Source: DASYPP01 sp036006525 (GTDB lineage Bacteria > Gemmatimonadota > Gemmatimonadetes > Gemmatimonadales > GWC2-71-9). From it: a DNA stretch of 34,615 nucleotides. The notes under the pieces are model-generated. The model saw nothing but the letters and a program-made list of their open reading frames with translations. It was not told the origin of the DNA and did not search any database. The stretch is taken from contig DASYPP010000107.1 of assembly GCA_036006525.1 (NCBI GenBank), forward strand, positions 1 to 34,615. The letters are read 5' to 3'. Positions 22,930-30,721 of this stretch are shown here, in pieces (position 1 is the first letter of the stretch; each line of letters begins with the position of its first letter). Position numbers and translations under genes: made by a program.

Positions 22930-22936
22930 GGTGCGG
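22921..22936. other. Short stem-loop around the stop codon between convergent genes
   Basis: CCGCAC and GTGCGG pair perfectly around a four-base loop that contains the TGA stop of the DUF1579-like gene. There is no T-run on either strand, so it is at best a weak bidirectional terminator. Confidence 0.3.
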
Positions 22937-22947
22937 GGACTGGAACG

Positions 22948-23619
22948 CTACACGGTCCGCCGCGGCGCGACGCCCTTGATGATCAGCCAGAACGCCAGCG
23001 GCACTTCGAACAGCAGCATGGGTAGCCACATGAGGTTGGTGATCGACCCATCAAGGTATCCGGCGAGCTGGAGCGGAAGGCCCACTACGAGCAGGACCGA
23101 CGCGACGACGCCCACCCATGACAGGGCCACCGGGACCATTCGTCCGCGCAGCAGCAGGTACGAGAAGGCGGTGCTGCCCACGGCGAAGAAGATGGCGCTG
23201 ATCGTAGTATTCCAGCCTTCCACCTTGAACAGGAAGCTGCCGAGGGTTTGGGACGAGGCCGCGTCGGGGGCGGCCGGGCCGGTGAGGGTCGCGAGCCAGA
23301 GCAGTCCCAGCGACGCGAACGTGGCCGCGGCGCCGATCATGCCTTCCCCGGCTCGGCTCACCAGCACCAGCATGGCGAGGTCCGGGTCCTCATCACGGGT
23401 GAGCGCGTACAGCGTCACTGCCAGGGCGATGGCACAAAACCAGAGGATCGGTGACAGGAGGAGACCGGCGCGGAAAGCGGATTCGTGCCGGGCAATGTTG
23501 GCGAGCTGCGCCGCTGTCCCTTCCCCGCCGGTCCCCCCGAGAAAGAGCGAGGTGACGCCAAGGGCGATATAGAGAAGAAAGGCGAAACCGGCGATCCTGG
23601 CGTTGGTCGAGCGGGTCAT
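22948..23619 (-). CDS. DUF4386-type integral membrane protein
   Basis: A 223-residue protein with about six membrane helices (for example IAGFAFLLYIALGVTSLFLG, LLLSPILWFCAIALAVTLYA, WVGVVASVLLVVGLPLQLAG and LLFEVPLAFWLIIKG). The opening NARIAGFAFLLYIALGV and the segment order match DUF4386 proteins, which are uncharacterised. The ATG at 23619 has AGGTG seven bases upstream. It converges on the DUF1579-like gene and diverges from the secreted protein at 23701 with 81 bases between. Confidence 0.75.
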   Translation of the reverse strand: MTRSTNARIAGFAFLLYIALGVTSLFLGGTGGEGTAAQLANIARHESAFRAGLLLSPILWFCAIALAVTLYALTRDEDPDLAMLVLVSRAGEGMIGAAATFASLGLLWLATLTGPAAPDAASSQTLGSFLFKVEGWNTTISAIFFAVGSTAFSYLLLRGRMVPVALSWVGVVASVLLVVGLPLQLAGYLDGSITNLMWLPMLLFEVPLAFWLIIKGVAPRRTV

Positions 23620-23700
23620 GGGTGTCACCTACGAGGCAGCTTGGTGAAGAGTTACAATCTGGAACCGACACCTTTCTGAGCGATGCCGCGTCGGTAACCG

Positions 23701-24867
23701 ATGACTACCCCAAAACCCCGAACCATCCGCGCCGGCATCGCCGGTCCCCTGCTCGCCAGCCTCATTTCCGCCAGCGCCGTAGCGCAAGGCAAAGACGTCC
23801 CGCTGGTCCCCGAAGCCTGGACCGCCACCGACAGCCTCAGGTTCGTGCCCTACCTTGGCCGAACCTCGCTCTACATCAACCGGGGCGTCGCCCTGGTGCG
23901 CGGTGCCTCCATGGAAAACGGCACCCTCGACCTGGACCTGGCCGCGAGCGAGACCACGAATTTCCTAGGGGTAGTGTTCCGCGCGGCTTCCCCACGTTTC
24001 TCCAACGTCATCTTCTTCCGGATCAGGTCCAGCGGAACAGAAGAGGCCGTCCAGTATGGACCGGCATTCAACAGCGTCGGCGTCGCCTGGCAGGTCTACC
24101 ATGGTGACGGCGCCAACGCGGTGGCGGAGCTGGCGCGGAATCGCTGGATTCACGTCCGGATCGAGCTCGAAGGTCCGGTCGCCCGAATGTATCTCGATAC
24201 TGCCACCACGCCCACGCTGGTGGTTCCCCGGGTGGTGACCTCGGGAGGTGCGGGCTTGGGCGTCTGGGCCGGCGCGTTCGGCCGCGGCGCGTACTTCTCC
24301 AATATCCGCTACACCGCCGCACTGGTATCCCAGGCCGCGACACCGGCACCCACTCCGCCGCCAGGAACGATTCTCGATTGGGAAATTTCCAGCCCGATCG
24401 AAGCCGCCGACTTCACTCCGGCCGCCTTGGGCGACCTCGGCCGGCTGACCTGGCAGAGGGTCGAAGTGGAGCCCGAAGGCTGGGTCCTGGTCAACCGTTA
24501 CCGTGAGGCCCCGGTGGGCGGGGTACCCACGGACAGCACCGGTGCGGTTCTGATCGACAGCGTGATGACCGGCAAGATGGCCGGCTCGCGGATCGTGTAC
24601 GCGCGGACTTCGATCACGGCGGCGCACGCTGAGATCCGACGGATGCAGTATGCCTACGGCAACGGCATCGTCATCTACCTGAACGGCCGGCCGCTCGCCT
24701 TCGCGATGAATCCGGGCGGGCTTCGCAGCAACCTGGGTGTCATGGCCCGGGTGGGAGACGCCGTGTATCTGCCGCTCCGGCAAGGGACCAACCAGCTGGT
24801 CTTCGCGGTGATCGAGGCGACCGGCGGCTGGGCCTACTCGGCACGGCTGGACGCGAACGGCAACTGA
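23701..24867 (+). CDS. Exported protein with lectin-like (LamG/DUF1080-type) N-terminal domain
   Basis: A 388-residue exported protein with a signal peptide ending SAVAQG. Residues about 40-215 read like a concanavalin-type sandwich: GRTSLYINRGVALVRGAS, FLGVVFRAAS, YHGDGANAVAELARNRWIHV then RIELEGPVARMYLD, and GLGVWAGAFGRGAYFSNIRY, the pattern of laminin-G/DUF1080 domains. A Pro-rich linker (ATPAPTPPPG) leads to a second domain, in which YAYGNGIVIYLNGRPLAFAM resembles carbohydrate-binding modules. No catalytic motif is seen. Probably a surface or periplasmic binding protein. Confidence 0.65.
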   Translation: MTTPKPRTIRAGIAGPLLASLISASAVAQGKDVPLVPEAWTATDSLRFVPYLGRTSLYINRGVALVRGASMENGTLDLDLAASETTNFLGVVFRAASPRFSNVIFFRIRSSGTEEAVQYGPAFNSVGVAWQVYHGDGANAVAELARNRWIHVRIELEGPVARMYLDTATTPTLVVPRVVTSGGAGLGVWAGAFGRGAYFSNIRYTAALVSQAATPAPTPPPGTILDWEISSPIEAADFTPAALGDLGRLTWQRVEVEPEGWVLVNRYREAPVGGVPTDSTGAVLIDSVMTGKMAGSRIVYARTSITAAHAEIRRMQYAYGNGIVIYLNGRPLAFAMNPGGLRSNLGVMARVGDAVYLPLRQGTNQLVFAVIEATGGWAYSARLDANGN

Positions 24868-24937
24868 CCCGGGTTCTTGCGCGCTCCGTTTCCCACCTTC
24901 ATGCTCTTTGGGGTAGTTCACCCCACGAGGAGGCGGA

Positions 24938-26689
24938 ATGGAAGTCCAAGCCGGTGGTTCAGTCGTCGCGCAGACGGCCGCCAACCAGCAGGTGACCAAA
25001 GTCGTCGTGGCGGTGCACGGTGTGGGCGATCAGTACAGTTTCGCCACCATCCAATCGGTGGTGAACCAGTTCTGTCGTTTTCACGACCAGCCGGCCGCCG
25101 TTCCGCTGGGCCGTTTCCACACCGGGCGGGCGCCCTTTTCCATCAGCCCGCCCTTTCCTCCTGGCATCTTCGATCATCTTGCCTTTGCCGAGGTGTACTG
25201 GGCCAAGATTCCCCGCGCGGTCGTCAGCGACCAGCACACGATGGAGGAGGCCAAGAAGTGGGCCGGCACTCTGGTCGAGCGGGTGCGGCTCAACTGGAAA
25301 CAGTCGGGCATTGGCCGGGGATTCCACGACGCCGACTTCGACCGGATCAGGCTGGTGCTGGAGGAAATGATCCAGACGCTCGCCGTCACCGAGCGGTTGA
25401 GCTACCTGGCCGAGCGGGCGGGGCTTTTCAGTTTCAATATCCGAAAGCTGCTGGACGATTACCTGGGTGACGTGCAGATCGTCGCCGAGTTCGATACCGA
25501 GCGGCGCAAGATCCTGGACGCCTTTGACGAGACGATGGCCCAGGTCCACAAGGTGAACAAGAAGGCCGAGCTCTTCGTGATCGCGCACAGCGAAGGGACG
25601 GTGATCTCGCTCCTGGGCCTGCTCGAGGCAGGCCGGAAACCCGAGCCGCCGGAATGGCTGGGGCAGGTCCGCGGATTCATGACACTCGGTTCCCCGATCG
25701 ACAAACACCTCACGCTCTGGCCCGGGTTGTTTCCCCCCGGGCCGCCGTCCCCGCGGGCTGCATCGGCTGTGAAAATCCAGTGGTGCAACTACTACGACCG
25801 GGGCGACCCGATCGGCTTCGCGCTGGACGGCGCCCGGGAATGGATCGCGGCCAATCACTGGGACCAGGTCTTCAGCTTTACCACGGCCGACGACTACGGG
25901 TTCGTACGCTATCCCTTTCCGGGAAAAGCGCACGTCGATTACTGGAATGACCAGGACGTATTTGGCCATTTCATCGAGACCGTCGTCAAGGAAGCGCCGC
26001 CAGGGGCAACCGCCCCGGGCCGGCCGCCGGAGAAGCGGCGGCCGCCGGGCACGCTGCAACTCAAGAAATGGTCGAGTTTCGTGATGCCCTACCTGGGATT
26101 GACTGCGCTCCTCACGCTCGGGGTCTTCATCCTCTACAAGGCGGTGATCAACGCGACCGAGCCGGCGACGGCGGGTAATCTCCGCGTCATGGTGCACCTG
26201 GTTCCTGGTGTCACCCTCATGCTCCTCGGGGTGACGGTGGCGTCCCGCGTCCCGCGACTCACCCATTCTTCCGGATGGCGAATCTTCGCCTGGCTCCTCG
26301 GTCTAGGCCTGGCGGGACTCGCCTTGCGGATCGCCGAGGCAGCGCACGCGCCGCAGTTTCTCAACGACTTTTCCGATTCGAACTACCTGTTCGGCGCCCT
26401 GGCCCTGGTCCTCCTCGTCACGGCGGTGACGGCGTTCCGCCCGGCGCTCGGCCTGAAGCCGCTCATCATGCTCGGCACTGCGGCCGTGGGGGCTGTCGTC
26501 TGGTACGGGGTGAGCAAGCAGGGTACCGGCGAGGGTGGCGCAATCTGGCCGGTATTCCTGGCGACCGCTGCGTTTCTCTATCTCTGGTGGCTGGCGGCGC
26601 TGCTGTTCGACCTGGTGTTCGTGTGGCACAGCCAGATCCGTACTTCGCGGGCTGTCGAGACGCTGACCCGATTGTCGGCACCACAGTGA
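24938..26689 (+). CDS. Alpha/beta-hydrolase (lipase/esterase-like) fused to a six-helix membrane domain
   Basis: A 583-residue protein. The N-terminal 350 residues look like an alpha/beta-hydrolase: an oxyanion-type VVAVHGVGDQ at 22-32, the nucleophile elbow A216-H-S218-E-G220-T, a likely acid D290 in NYYDRGDP and a likely base H332 in KAHVDYWN. A basic Pro-rich linker (about 355-375) joins six predicted membrane helices (about 381-403, 410-430, 440-458, 478-497, 503-520, 530-560). The hydrolase would face the cytosol. GAGGAGG lies five bases before the ATG. The kinase-BRCT gene follows 72 bases after the stop on the same strand. A specific reaction cannot be named; acting on membrane lipid or on a lipid-linked substrate is an inference from the fusion. 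Confidence 0.75.
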   Translation: MEVQAGGSVVAQTAANQQVTKVVVAVHGVGDQYSFATIQSVVNQFCRFHDQPAAVPLGRFHTGRAPFSISPPFPPGIFDHLAFAEVYWAKIPRAVVSDQHTMEEAKKWAGTLVERVRLNWKQSGIGRGFHDADFDRIRLVLEEMIQTLAVTERLSYLAERAGLFSFNIRKLLDDYLGDVQIVAEFDTERRKILDAFDETMAQVHKVNKKAELFVIAHSEGTVISLLGLLEAGRKPEPPEWLGQVRGFMTLGSPIDKHLTLWPGLFPPGPPSPRAASAVKIQWCNYYDRGDPIGFALDGAREWIAANHWDQVFSFTTADDYGFVRYPFPGKAHVDYWNDQDVFGHFIETVVKEAPPGATAPGRPPEKRRPPGTLQLKKWSSFVMPYLGLTALLTLGVFILYKAVINATEPATAGNLRVMVHLVPGVTLMLLGVTVASRVPRLTHSSGWRIFAWLLGLGLAGLALRIAEAAHAPQFLNDFSDSNYLFGALALVLLVTAVTAFRPALGLKPLIMLGTAAVGAVVWYGVSKQGTGEGGAIWPVFLATAAFLYLWWLAALLFDLVFVWHSQIRTSRAVETLTRLSAPQ

Positions 26690-26761
26690 TCCGTGCGACA
26701 ACAAGCCGCGATAATGCATTGCGCAACTATTGGCGCTCGACGTAACGTTCACGCCAATCTT

Positions 26762-27919
26762 ATGACTAGACGACACAAGGATCCCGGTGCGATCGTCGAG
26801 GTCCCTCGGCCGTCGCTCCCGGCGATGCACAGCAACGAGACCGGCCGGAGCTATCAGCTCGACCAGCTGATCGGCAAGGGCGGCTTTGGGGAGATCTATC
26901 TCGCCACGCCCACGCCACTGCGCGGCCTTCCGCCCCGGGTGTGCGTCAAGATCAGCTACTCCATTACCGGCTGGGTCCGCGAAGCCTATTTCGCCCAGCT
27001 CCTGGACCGGCAGGCGCGCGCGCTTCGGGTGTTCGACCGTTTCGTCGAGCCGGAGCCGGTGCGGACCCGCTATTGCCTGGTCATGGAGTACGCCGAGCAT
27101 GGCGACCTGGGCACCTGGCTGGAGGCGAAGGGGGCCCAGGGAGAACGTTTCGTCCGGCACGAAATCGCCGCCATCCTGGAGACACTGGACGTCCTGCATC
27201 GGGGCCAGGCGATGCACCGCGACCTGACCCCGTTCAACGTGTTCGTCTGCGAGGATGAATGCCTCAAGATCGGTGATTTCGGCATCGCCACCCACCAGGC
27301 CAGCCGCCGCGGCGTCACCGCCGATGCCTTCAACCTGCTCAACGCACCGACCGAGATCGCCTGGGGGAAGGTTCGCAAGTGGCAGCAGAAGGACGACATC
27401 TACCAGGTGGGCCAGCTCATCGCGATGCTGCTCCGGGGCGACATCCACAAGCCCATGCGGAGCAAGGATGTCCGCAAGCTTCCCTGCAGCGACCACCTGA
27501 AAGAAGTCATCCACCGGTGTCTCGGCGCGCGGGCGAAGCGCTATCAGGCCGCGGGTGAGTTGATCGCGGCACTCCGGCATCGTACCAAGGAGCTGAAGCC
27601 GGGGCGAGTGCGGAGCTTGAAGGGCGCCCGGCTCTCATTCACCGGGTTCCTGGGCAAACCCCGGAGTGAAGCGATCACCGCGGCGCGGCGGGCGGGCGCG
27701 CTGGTGCAAGGGAGTCCGGGCCCGTCCACCGATGTGCTGGTCCGCGGCCGGCCCAACGCGCTGCAGGTGGCCGGGAAGGATGCGGGCACCAAGTTGATGG
27801 AGATCCGGCGGCTCAAGGCCAAGGGGCAGCGGATCACGATCATCGGGGAGGCGCAGTTCTGGAAACTGGTGGCGCCGGCAGCGAGGGAAGCGGGGAGGCG
27901 AGGGATGCGGGGGAAGTAA
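26762..27919 (+). CDS. Ser/Thr-type protein kinase fused to a C-terminal BRCT domain
   Basis: A 385-residue cytosolic protein (from ATG 26762). Kinase domain about 30-275: G38-KGGFGE-IYLA, K63 in VCVKIS, H152-R-D154-L-T-P-F-N159 and D172-FG. The catalytic-loop Lys of HRDxKxxN is Thr here, and the usual APE motif is absent (the segment reads NAPTEIAWGKVRKWQQKDDI). The C-terminal part, about 286-370, is a BRCT domain of the DNA-ligase LigA type: LKGARLSFTGFLGKPRSEAI, TDVLVRG, AGKDAGTKLMEIRRLKAKGQ and the conserved W367. BRCT domains bind DNA ends or phosphopeptides. Starts at GTG 26693 and ATG 26825 are also in frame, and none has a good ribosome site. The last 12 codons lie in a purine-rich inverted repeat. 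Confidence 0.85.
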   Translation: MTRRHKDPGAIVEVPRPSLPAMHSNETGRSYQLDQLIGKGGFGEIYLATPTPLRGLPPRVCVKISYSITGWVREAYFAQLLDRQARALRVFDRFVEPEPVRTRYCLVMEYAEHGDLGTWLEAKGAQGERFVRHEIAAILETLDVLHRGQAMHRDLTPFNVFVCEDECLKIGDFGIATHQASRRGVTADAFNLLNAPTEIAWGKVRKWQQKDDIYQVGQLIAMLLRGDIHKPMRSKDVRKLPCSDHLKEVIHRCLGARAKRYQAAGELIAALRHRTKELKPGRVRSLKGARLSFTGFLGKPRSEAITAARRAGALVQGSPGPSTDVLVRGRPNALQVAGKDAGTKLMEIRRLKAKGQRITIIGEAQFWKLVAPAAREAGRRGMRGK

Positions 27920-27964
27920 TCGCTTCCCTCGCTTCCCTCGCTTCCCCGCTCCCTCCCTTCCCCG
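27880..27964. repeat. Polypurine/polypyrimidine inverted repeat at the end of the kinase-BRCT gene
   Basis: The left side (from 27880, AGCGAGGGAAGCG and further purines) is followed after the TAA stop by CGCTTCCCTCGCT (27921-27933). The latter belongs to a 9-base repeat CGCTTCCCT present three times with one change at the end. The arms could form a long hairpin between the convergent kinase and YCII genes. It has no T-run, so it is not a standard terminator, and the strong purine/pyrimidine asymmetry could also allow triplex formation. Confidence 0.6.
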
Positions 27965-28330
27965 CTACGCTACATATTCCTCGACGGCGCGAACTTCACA
28001 CTCGCACTCGAAACTCGGCCAGTGGACCCGGTGCAGCTCCATGAATCGCTGCGCGACATCGTGGGCCTCCTCCTTGGTCTTCACCTCGACCATCGCGTAG
28101 CCGCCGACGACCTCTTTGGCCTCGGTGAATGGTCCGTCCGTCTGCTTCAGTTTGCCTCCCTTGGAACGGATCCGATAGCCGTCAGCGGTCGGCTTGAGTC
28201 CGGCGGTGTCCTTGAGCCAGCCCTTCTGGAACCCTTCGGTCACGAACTCACCCATGGCATCGTTCAGGGCCTTGGGGATGGTCAGGTCGCGGTCCCTCTC
28301 GGTGTGTTTGATGAACATCAGGAACTTCAT
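27965..28330 (-). CDS. YCII-related (DGPF) domain protein
   Basis: A 121-residue protein of the YCII/DGPF family (PF03795). The opening MKFLMFIKHTERD, the TDGPFTEAKEVVGGYAMVEV stretch and a C-terminal Glu-rich EVRAVEEYV define it. Such proteins are small ferredoxin-fold enzymes or regulators, often encoded beside ECF sigma factors, but none is here. GGAGG lies eight bases before the ATG at 28330. It converges on the kinase-BRCT gene. Confidence 0.92.
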   Translation of the reverse strand: MKFLMFIKHTERDRDLTIPKALNDAMGEFVTEGFQKGWLKDTAGLKPTADGYRIRSKGGKLKQTDGPFTEAKEVVGGYAMVEVKTKEEAHDVAQRFMELHRVHWPSFECECEVRAVEEYVA

Positions 28331-28560
28331 GGTAGTGCCTCCGCGTTGCACAAGGCCTTGGCCTTCTGCGAGTTATGGGATGGGAACGGTCCGGAAACCA
28401 GGCTCCGTTCACTGTGTTCATCTAGACGTCGAACGCGGCTTGCTGGAATCGACATTGCCTGCAGGGTTACGAATTGAAACCTTTTGCCATCCCTGGAGTA
28501 GTACCCTCAGTCACGAGCCCTGCAGGTTCCGCGGATCCTTCCTCTTATAGGTGGCTGACC

Positions 28561-28932
28561 ATGACTTCCAGGACCGTAGGCCTGTTGCTGCTCGGCCTCT
28601 TCGTTCCCGCCCTTTGCTCGGCCCAATCCATCAAGCCCGGGAAGTGGACCGGTAGCGCGGTCAACCCCGATGGCCAGCCCCAGCAGCTGACCTTCGACGT
28701 CAATCAGGCAGGCGATTCCCTGGTCATCGTAATCCACGCCGGGCTGCATGGCGACTTCACCGTTACCAACGGCCACGTTGGCGACAAGACAATCACCTTC
28801 GGCTTCAAGCCGGGGCCCGAGGTTCACTGCACCCTTCTGCTCGAACCGGCGGGCTCGTATGCCGGCGACTGCGTGGTGGGCGACGGCTCGGGCGCCAAGA
28901 TGGGCATGAGGATGGTGCCGCCGAAGGAGTAG
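28561..28932 (+). CDS. Small exported protein, first of a tandem paralogue pair
   Basis: A 123-residue protein with a signal peptide (VGLLLLGLFVPALCSAQ) and a mature part that begins SIKPGKWTGSAVNPDGQ. Landmarks shared with the next gene are IKPGKWTGS, VIHAG-HGDF, DKTI-F, VHC (C90), YAGDC (C104) and a C-terminal MVPPKE. Two conserved cysteines probably form a disulfide. The fold looks like a small beta-barrel or sandwich; no named family is recognised. AGGTGG lies six bases before the ATG. Two CCTGCAGG palindromes 60 bases apart (28458-28466, 28518-28526) lie upstream. Confidence 0.75.
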   Translation: MTSRTVGLLLLGLFVPALCSAQSIKPGKWTGSAVNPDGQPQQLTFDVNQAGDSLVIVIHAGLHGDFTVTNGHVGDKTITFGFKPGPEVHCTLLLEPAGSYAGDCVVGDGSGAKMGMRMVPPKE

Positions 28933-28996
28933 AAGGCTGGACATTTCGTCCCATCCTGGGTGCCGGGTGGGCATCTCCCGTCAACTGGAGGTCACG

Positions 28997-29368
28997 ATGC
29001 GATCCAAAATCCTTGCCATGCTTTTCCTTGGCCTCATTATCCCGGCCGTCTGCTCGGCCCAGGCGATCAAGCCCGGCAAGTGGACCGGCAGTGTGACGCC
29101 GCCGGAGCAGGACGAGGTGGCTGTCACTTTTGACGTGCTCGTCTTTGGCGATTCGCTCGGCGTCGTGATTCACGCCGGTGAGCATGGGGACTTCGTTGTG
29201 ACAAGCGGACACTACGCCGACAAGACGATCAGCTTCACCTTCGTACCGGGGGGACCCACGGTGCACTGCGTGCTGAAGGAGAATGCGGAGAGCGTCTACG
29301 CCGGCGATTGCCTTGGCGATGACGGGTCGCTCGCGACGATGAAGATGGTTCCGCCGAAGGAGATGTAA
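28997..29368 (+). CDS. Small exported protein, second of a tandem paralogue pair
   Basis: A 123-residue paralogue of the gene just upstream, equal in length and about half identical by eye, with the same signal-peptide layout (ILAMLFLGLIIPAVCSAQ), AIKPGKWTGSV, VIHAGEHGDF, VHC (C91), YAGDC (C105) and a MVPPKEM end. GGAGG is six bases from the ATG. The gap to the first copy is 64 bases, so they are probably one transcript born of a tandem duplication. Its stop lies two bases from the convergent aldo/keto reductase. Confidence 0.75.
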   Translation: MRSKILAMLFLGLIIPAVCSAQAIKPGKWTGSVTPPEQDEVAVTFDVLVFGDSLGVVIHAGEHGDFVVTSGHYADKTISFTFVPGGPTVHCVLKENAESVYAGDCLGDDGSLATMKMVPPKEM

Positions 29369-29370
29369 AC

Positions 29371-30360
29371 TCAGCGATCGATCATCCGCTGGGCGCCCTC
29401 GGAGTACCGGGCCCCCTGCACCGTGATCTCCCGGGTGGCGCGGTCGATCTCGCGGAGATCCCCGGACGTGAGCTCCAGGGCGGCCGCGCCGAGGTTCTCC
29501 TCCAGGCGGTGCAACTTGGTGGTGCCGGGGATCGGAACGATCCAGGGCTTCCGGGCCATGACCCAGGCGAGCGCGAACTGCGCCGGCGTCACCCGCTTTT
29601 TCGCCGCGAACTTGGCCACCAGGTCCACCATCGACTGGTTCGCGGCCCGGTTCTCCGGAGTGAAGCGGGGGACCGTGTTGCGGAAGTCGGATTTGTCGAA
29701 GGTGGTGGTCGCGTCGATTTTTCCCGTGAGGAAGCCTTTACCCAGGGGGCTAAAGGGCACGAAGCCGATCCCGAGCTCCTCGAGAGTCGGCAGTATCTCG
29801 GCCTCGGGCTCGCGCCAGAACAGCGAGTATTCGCTCTGGACCGCCGTGACCGGCTGCACCGCATGCGCGCGCCGGATAGTCTTGACGCCGGCCTCCGAGA
29901 GGCCGAAGTGCCGCACCTTCCCCTCATTAATCAGCTGCTTCAACGTCCCCGCGACGTCCTCGATCGGCACTTTGGGGTCGACGCGGTGCTGGTAGTAGAG
30001 GTCGATGGTCTCCACCCCAAGCCGCTTGAGCGAGCCTTCGGTCATCTGCCGGATGTACTCGGGCCGGCTGTTGAGTCCGAGCTGCTTACCGTTGGCATCG
30101 TACTCGAAGCCGAACTTGGTGGCGATCACCACCTTGCCCCGGAAAGGGGCGAGGGCCTCGCCGACCAGCTCCTCGTTGGTGAAGGGCCCGTAGACCTGCG
30201 CGGTATCGAAGAACGTGACGCCTCGCTCGACGGCCGCCCGGATCAGCGTGAGGCCCTGCTGCTTTTCGACGGCCGGGCCATAGCCGTGGCTGAGACCCAT
30301 GCAACCGAGTCCGATGGAGGAGACTTCCAGGTTGCCGCGTCCGAGTCTGCGTTTCTGCAT
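29371..30360 (-). CDS. Aldo/keto reductase family oxidoreductase
   Basis: A 329-residue NADP-dependent aldo/keto reductase of the AKR13 or similar general group. The opening MQKRRLGRGNLEVSSIGLGC is typical. Catalytic residues are D52 and Y57 in FFDTAQVYGPF, K82 in VIATKFG and H125 in YYQHRVDP. The cofactor-binding C-terminus IVPIPGTTKLHRLEENLGAA is also complete. It is only distantly like the reductase at 7070. ATG 30360 starts the conserved barrel; a GTG nine codons earlier is in frame but less likely. It lies two bases from the convergent tandem paralogue. Confidence 0.92.
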   Translation of the reverse strand: MQKRRLGRGNLEVSSIGLGCMGLSHGYGPAVEKQQGLTLIRAAVERGVTFFDTAQVYGPFTNEELVGEALAPFRGKVVIATKFGFEYDANGKQLGLNSRPEYIRQMTEGSLKRLGVETIDLYYQHRVDPKVPIEDVAGTLKQLINEGKVRHFGLSEAGVKTIRRAHAVQPVTAVQSEYSLFWREPEAEILPTLEELGIGFVPFSPLGKGFLTGKIDATTTFDKSDFRNTVPRFTPENRAANQSMVDLVAKFAAKKRVTPAQFALAWVMARKPWIVPIPGTTKLHRLEENLGAAALELTSGDLREIDRATREITVQGARYSEGAQRMIDR

Positions 30361-30721
30361 ACTTGATCCGTATCCTGACCTCGTCACGGTACGAAAGTAG
30401 TCATGTTTGAATAATACTTGGGTGTTGGGATTGGTCTGAAGACGTGGCTCTGGTTGGAATGCTCCGGCTGGATCTCACTGGTTGTTATTCCTCACGAAAA
30501 CCTCGAAATCCCACCAAGGACACGGAATAGCAGTCCTTTAATGAGTCACCATCATAGGTGGCCTTGCCAAGCTGGTGTAGTTCTGTGGCTTTCGTGTGGT
30601 GTTATTCGTGGTTTTCGCGAGGAACGCTACTGGCGCGATCCCACCCTTTCTCTTTCCTTGCGTACTAAGCACCGGCTGGCCCTTGATGTCGGCCTATAAC
30701 CCTACGGGCCTCATGAGACGA
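30361..30721. other. 361-base intergenic stretch with an inverted repeat
   Basis: No gene is seen. It is less GC-rich than its neighbours and contains an inverted pair, CCTCACGAAAACCTCGAA (30490-30507) and TTCGTGGTTTTCGCGAGG (30605-30622), 18 bases with two mismatches and 97 bases between. The centre holds a CACCAAGGACACGGAATAG run. It may be the remains of a small non-autonomous repeat. Promoter signals for the reductase are not clear. Confidence 0.5.

Noticed and set aside
24959..26266. Long open frame on the minus strand opposite the hydrolase gene
   Set aside because: It mirrors the codon pattern of the plus-strand gene, is rich in His/Arg/Gly, and has no family motif. The plus-strand protein shows a clear hydrolase and membrane layout.
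26303..27580. Long open frame on the minus strand opposite the kinase-BRCT gene
   Set aside because: A shadow of the kinase frame; the kinase and BRCT motifs fix the coding strand.
28458..28526. Inverted repeat CCTGCAGGG / CCCTGCAGG upstream of the tandem paralogues as an operator
   Set aside because: Each arm is itself an 8-base palindrome, so the match follows from two restriction-site-like words 60 bases apart; nothing else supports a regulatory site.
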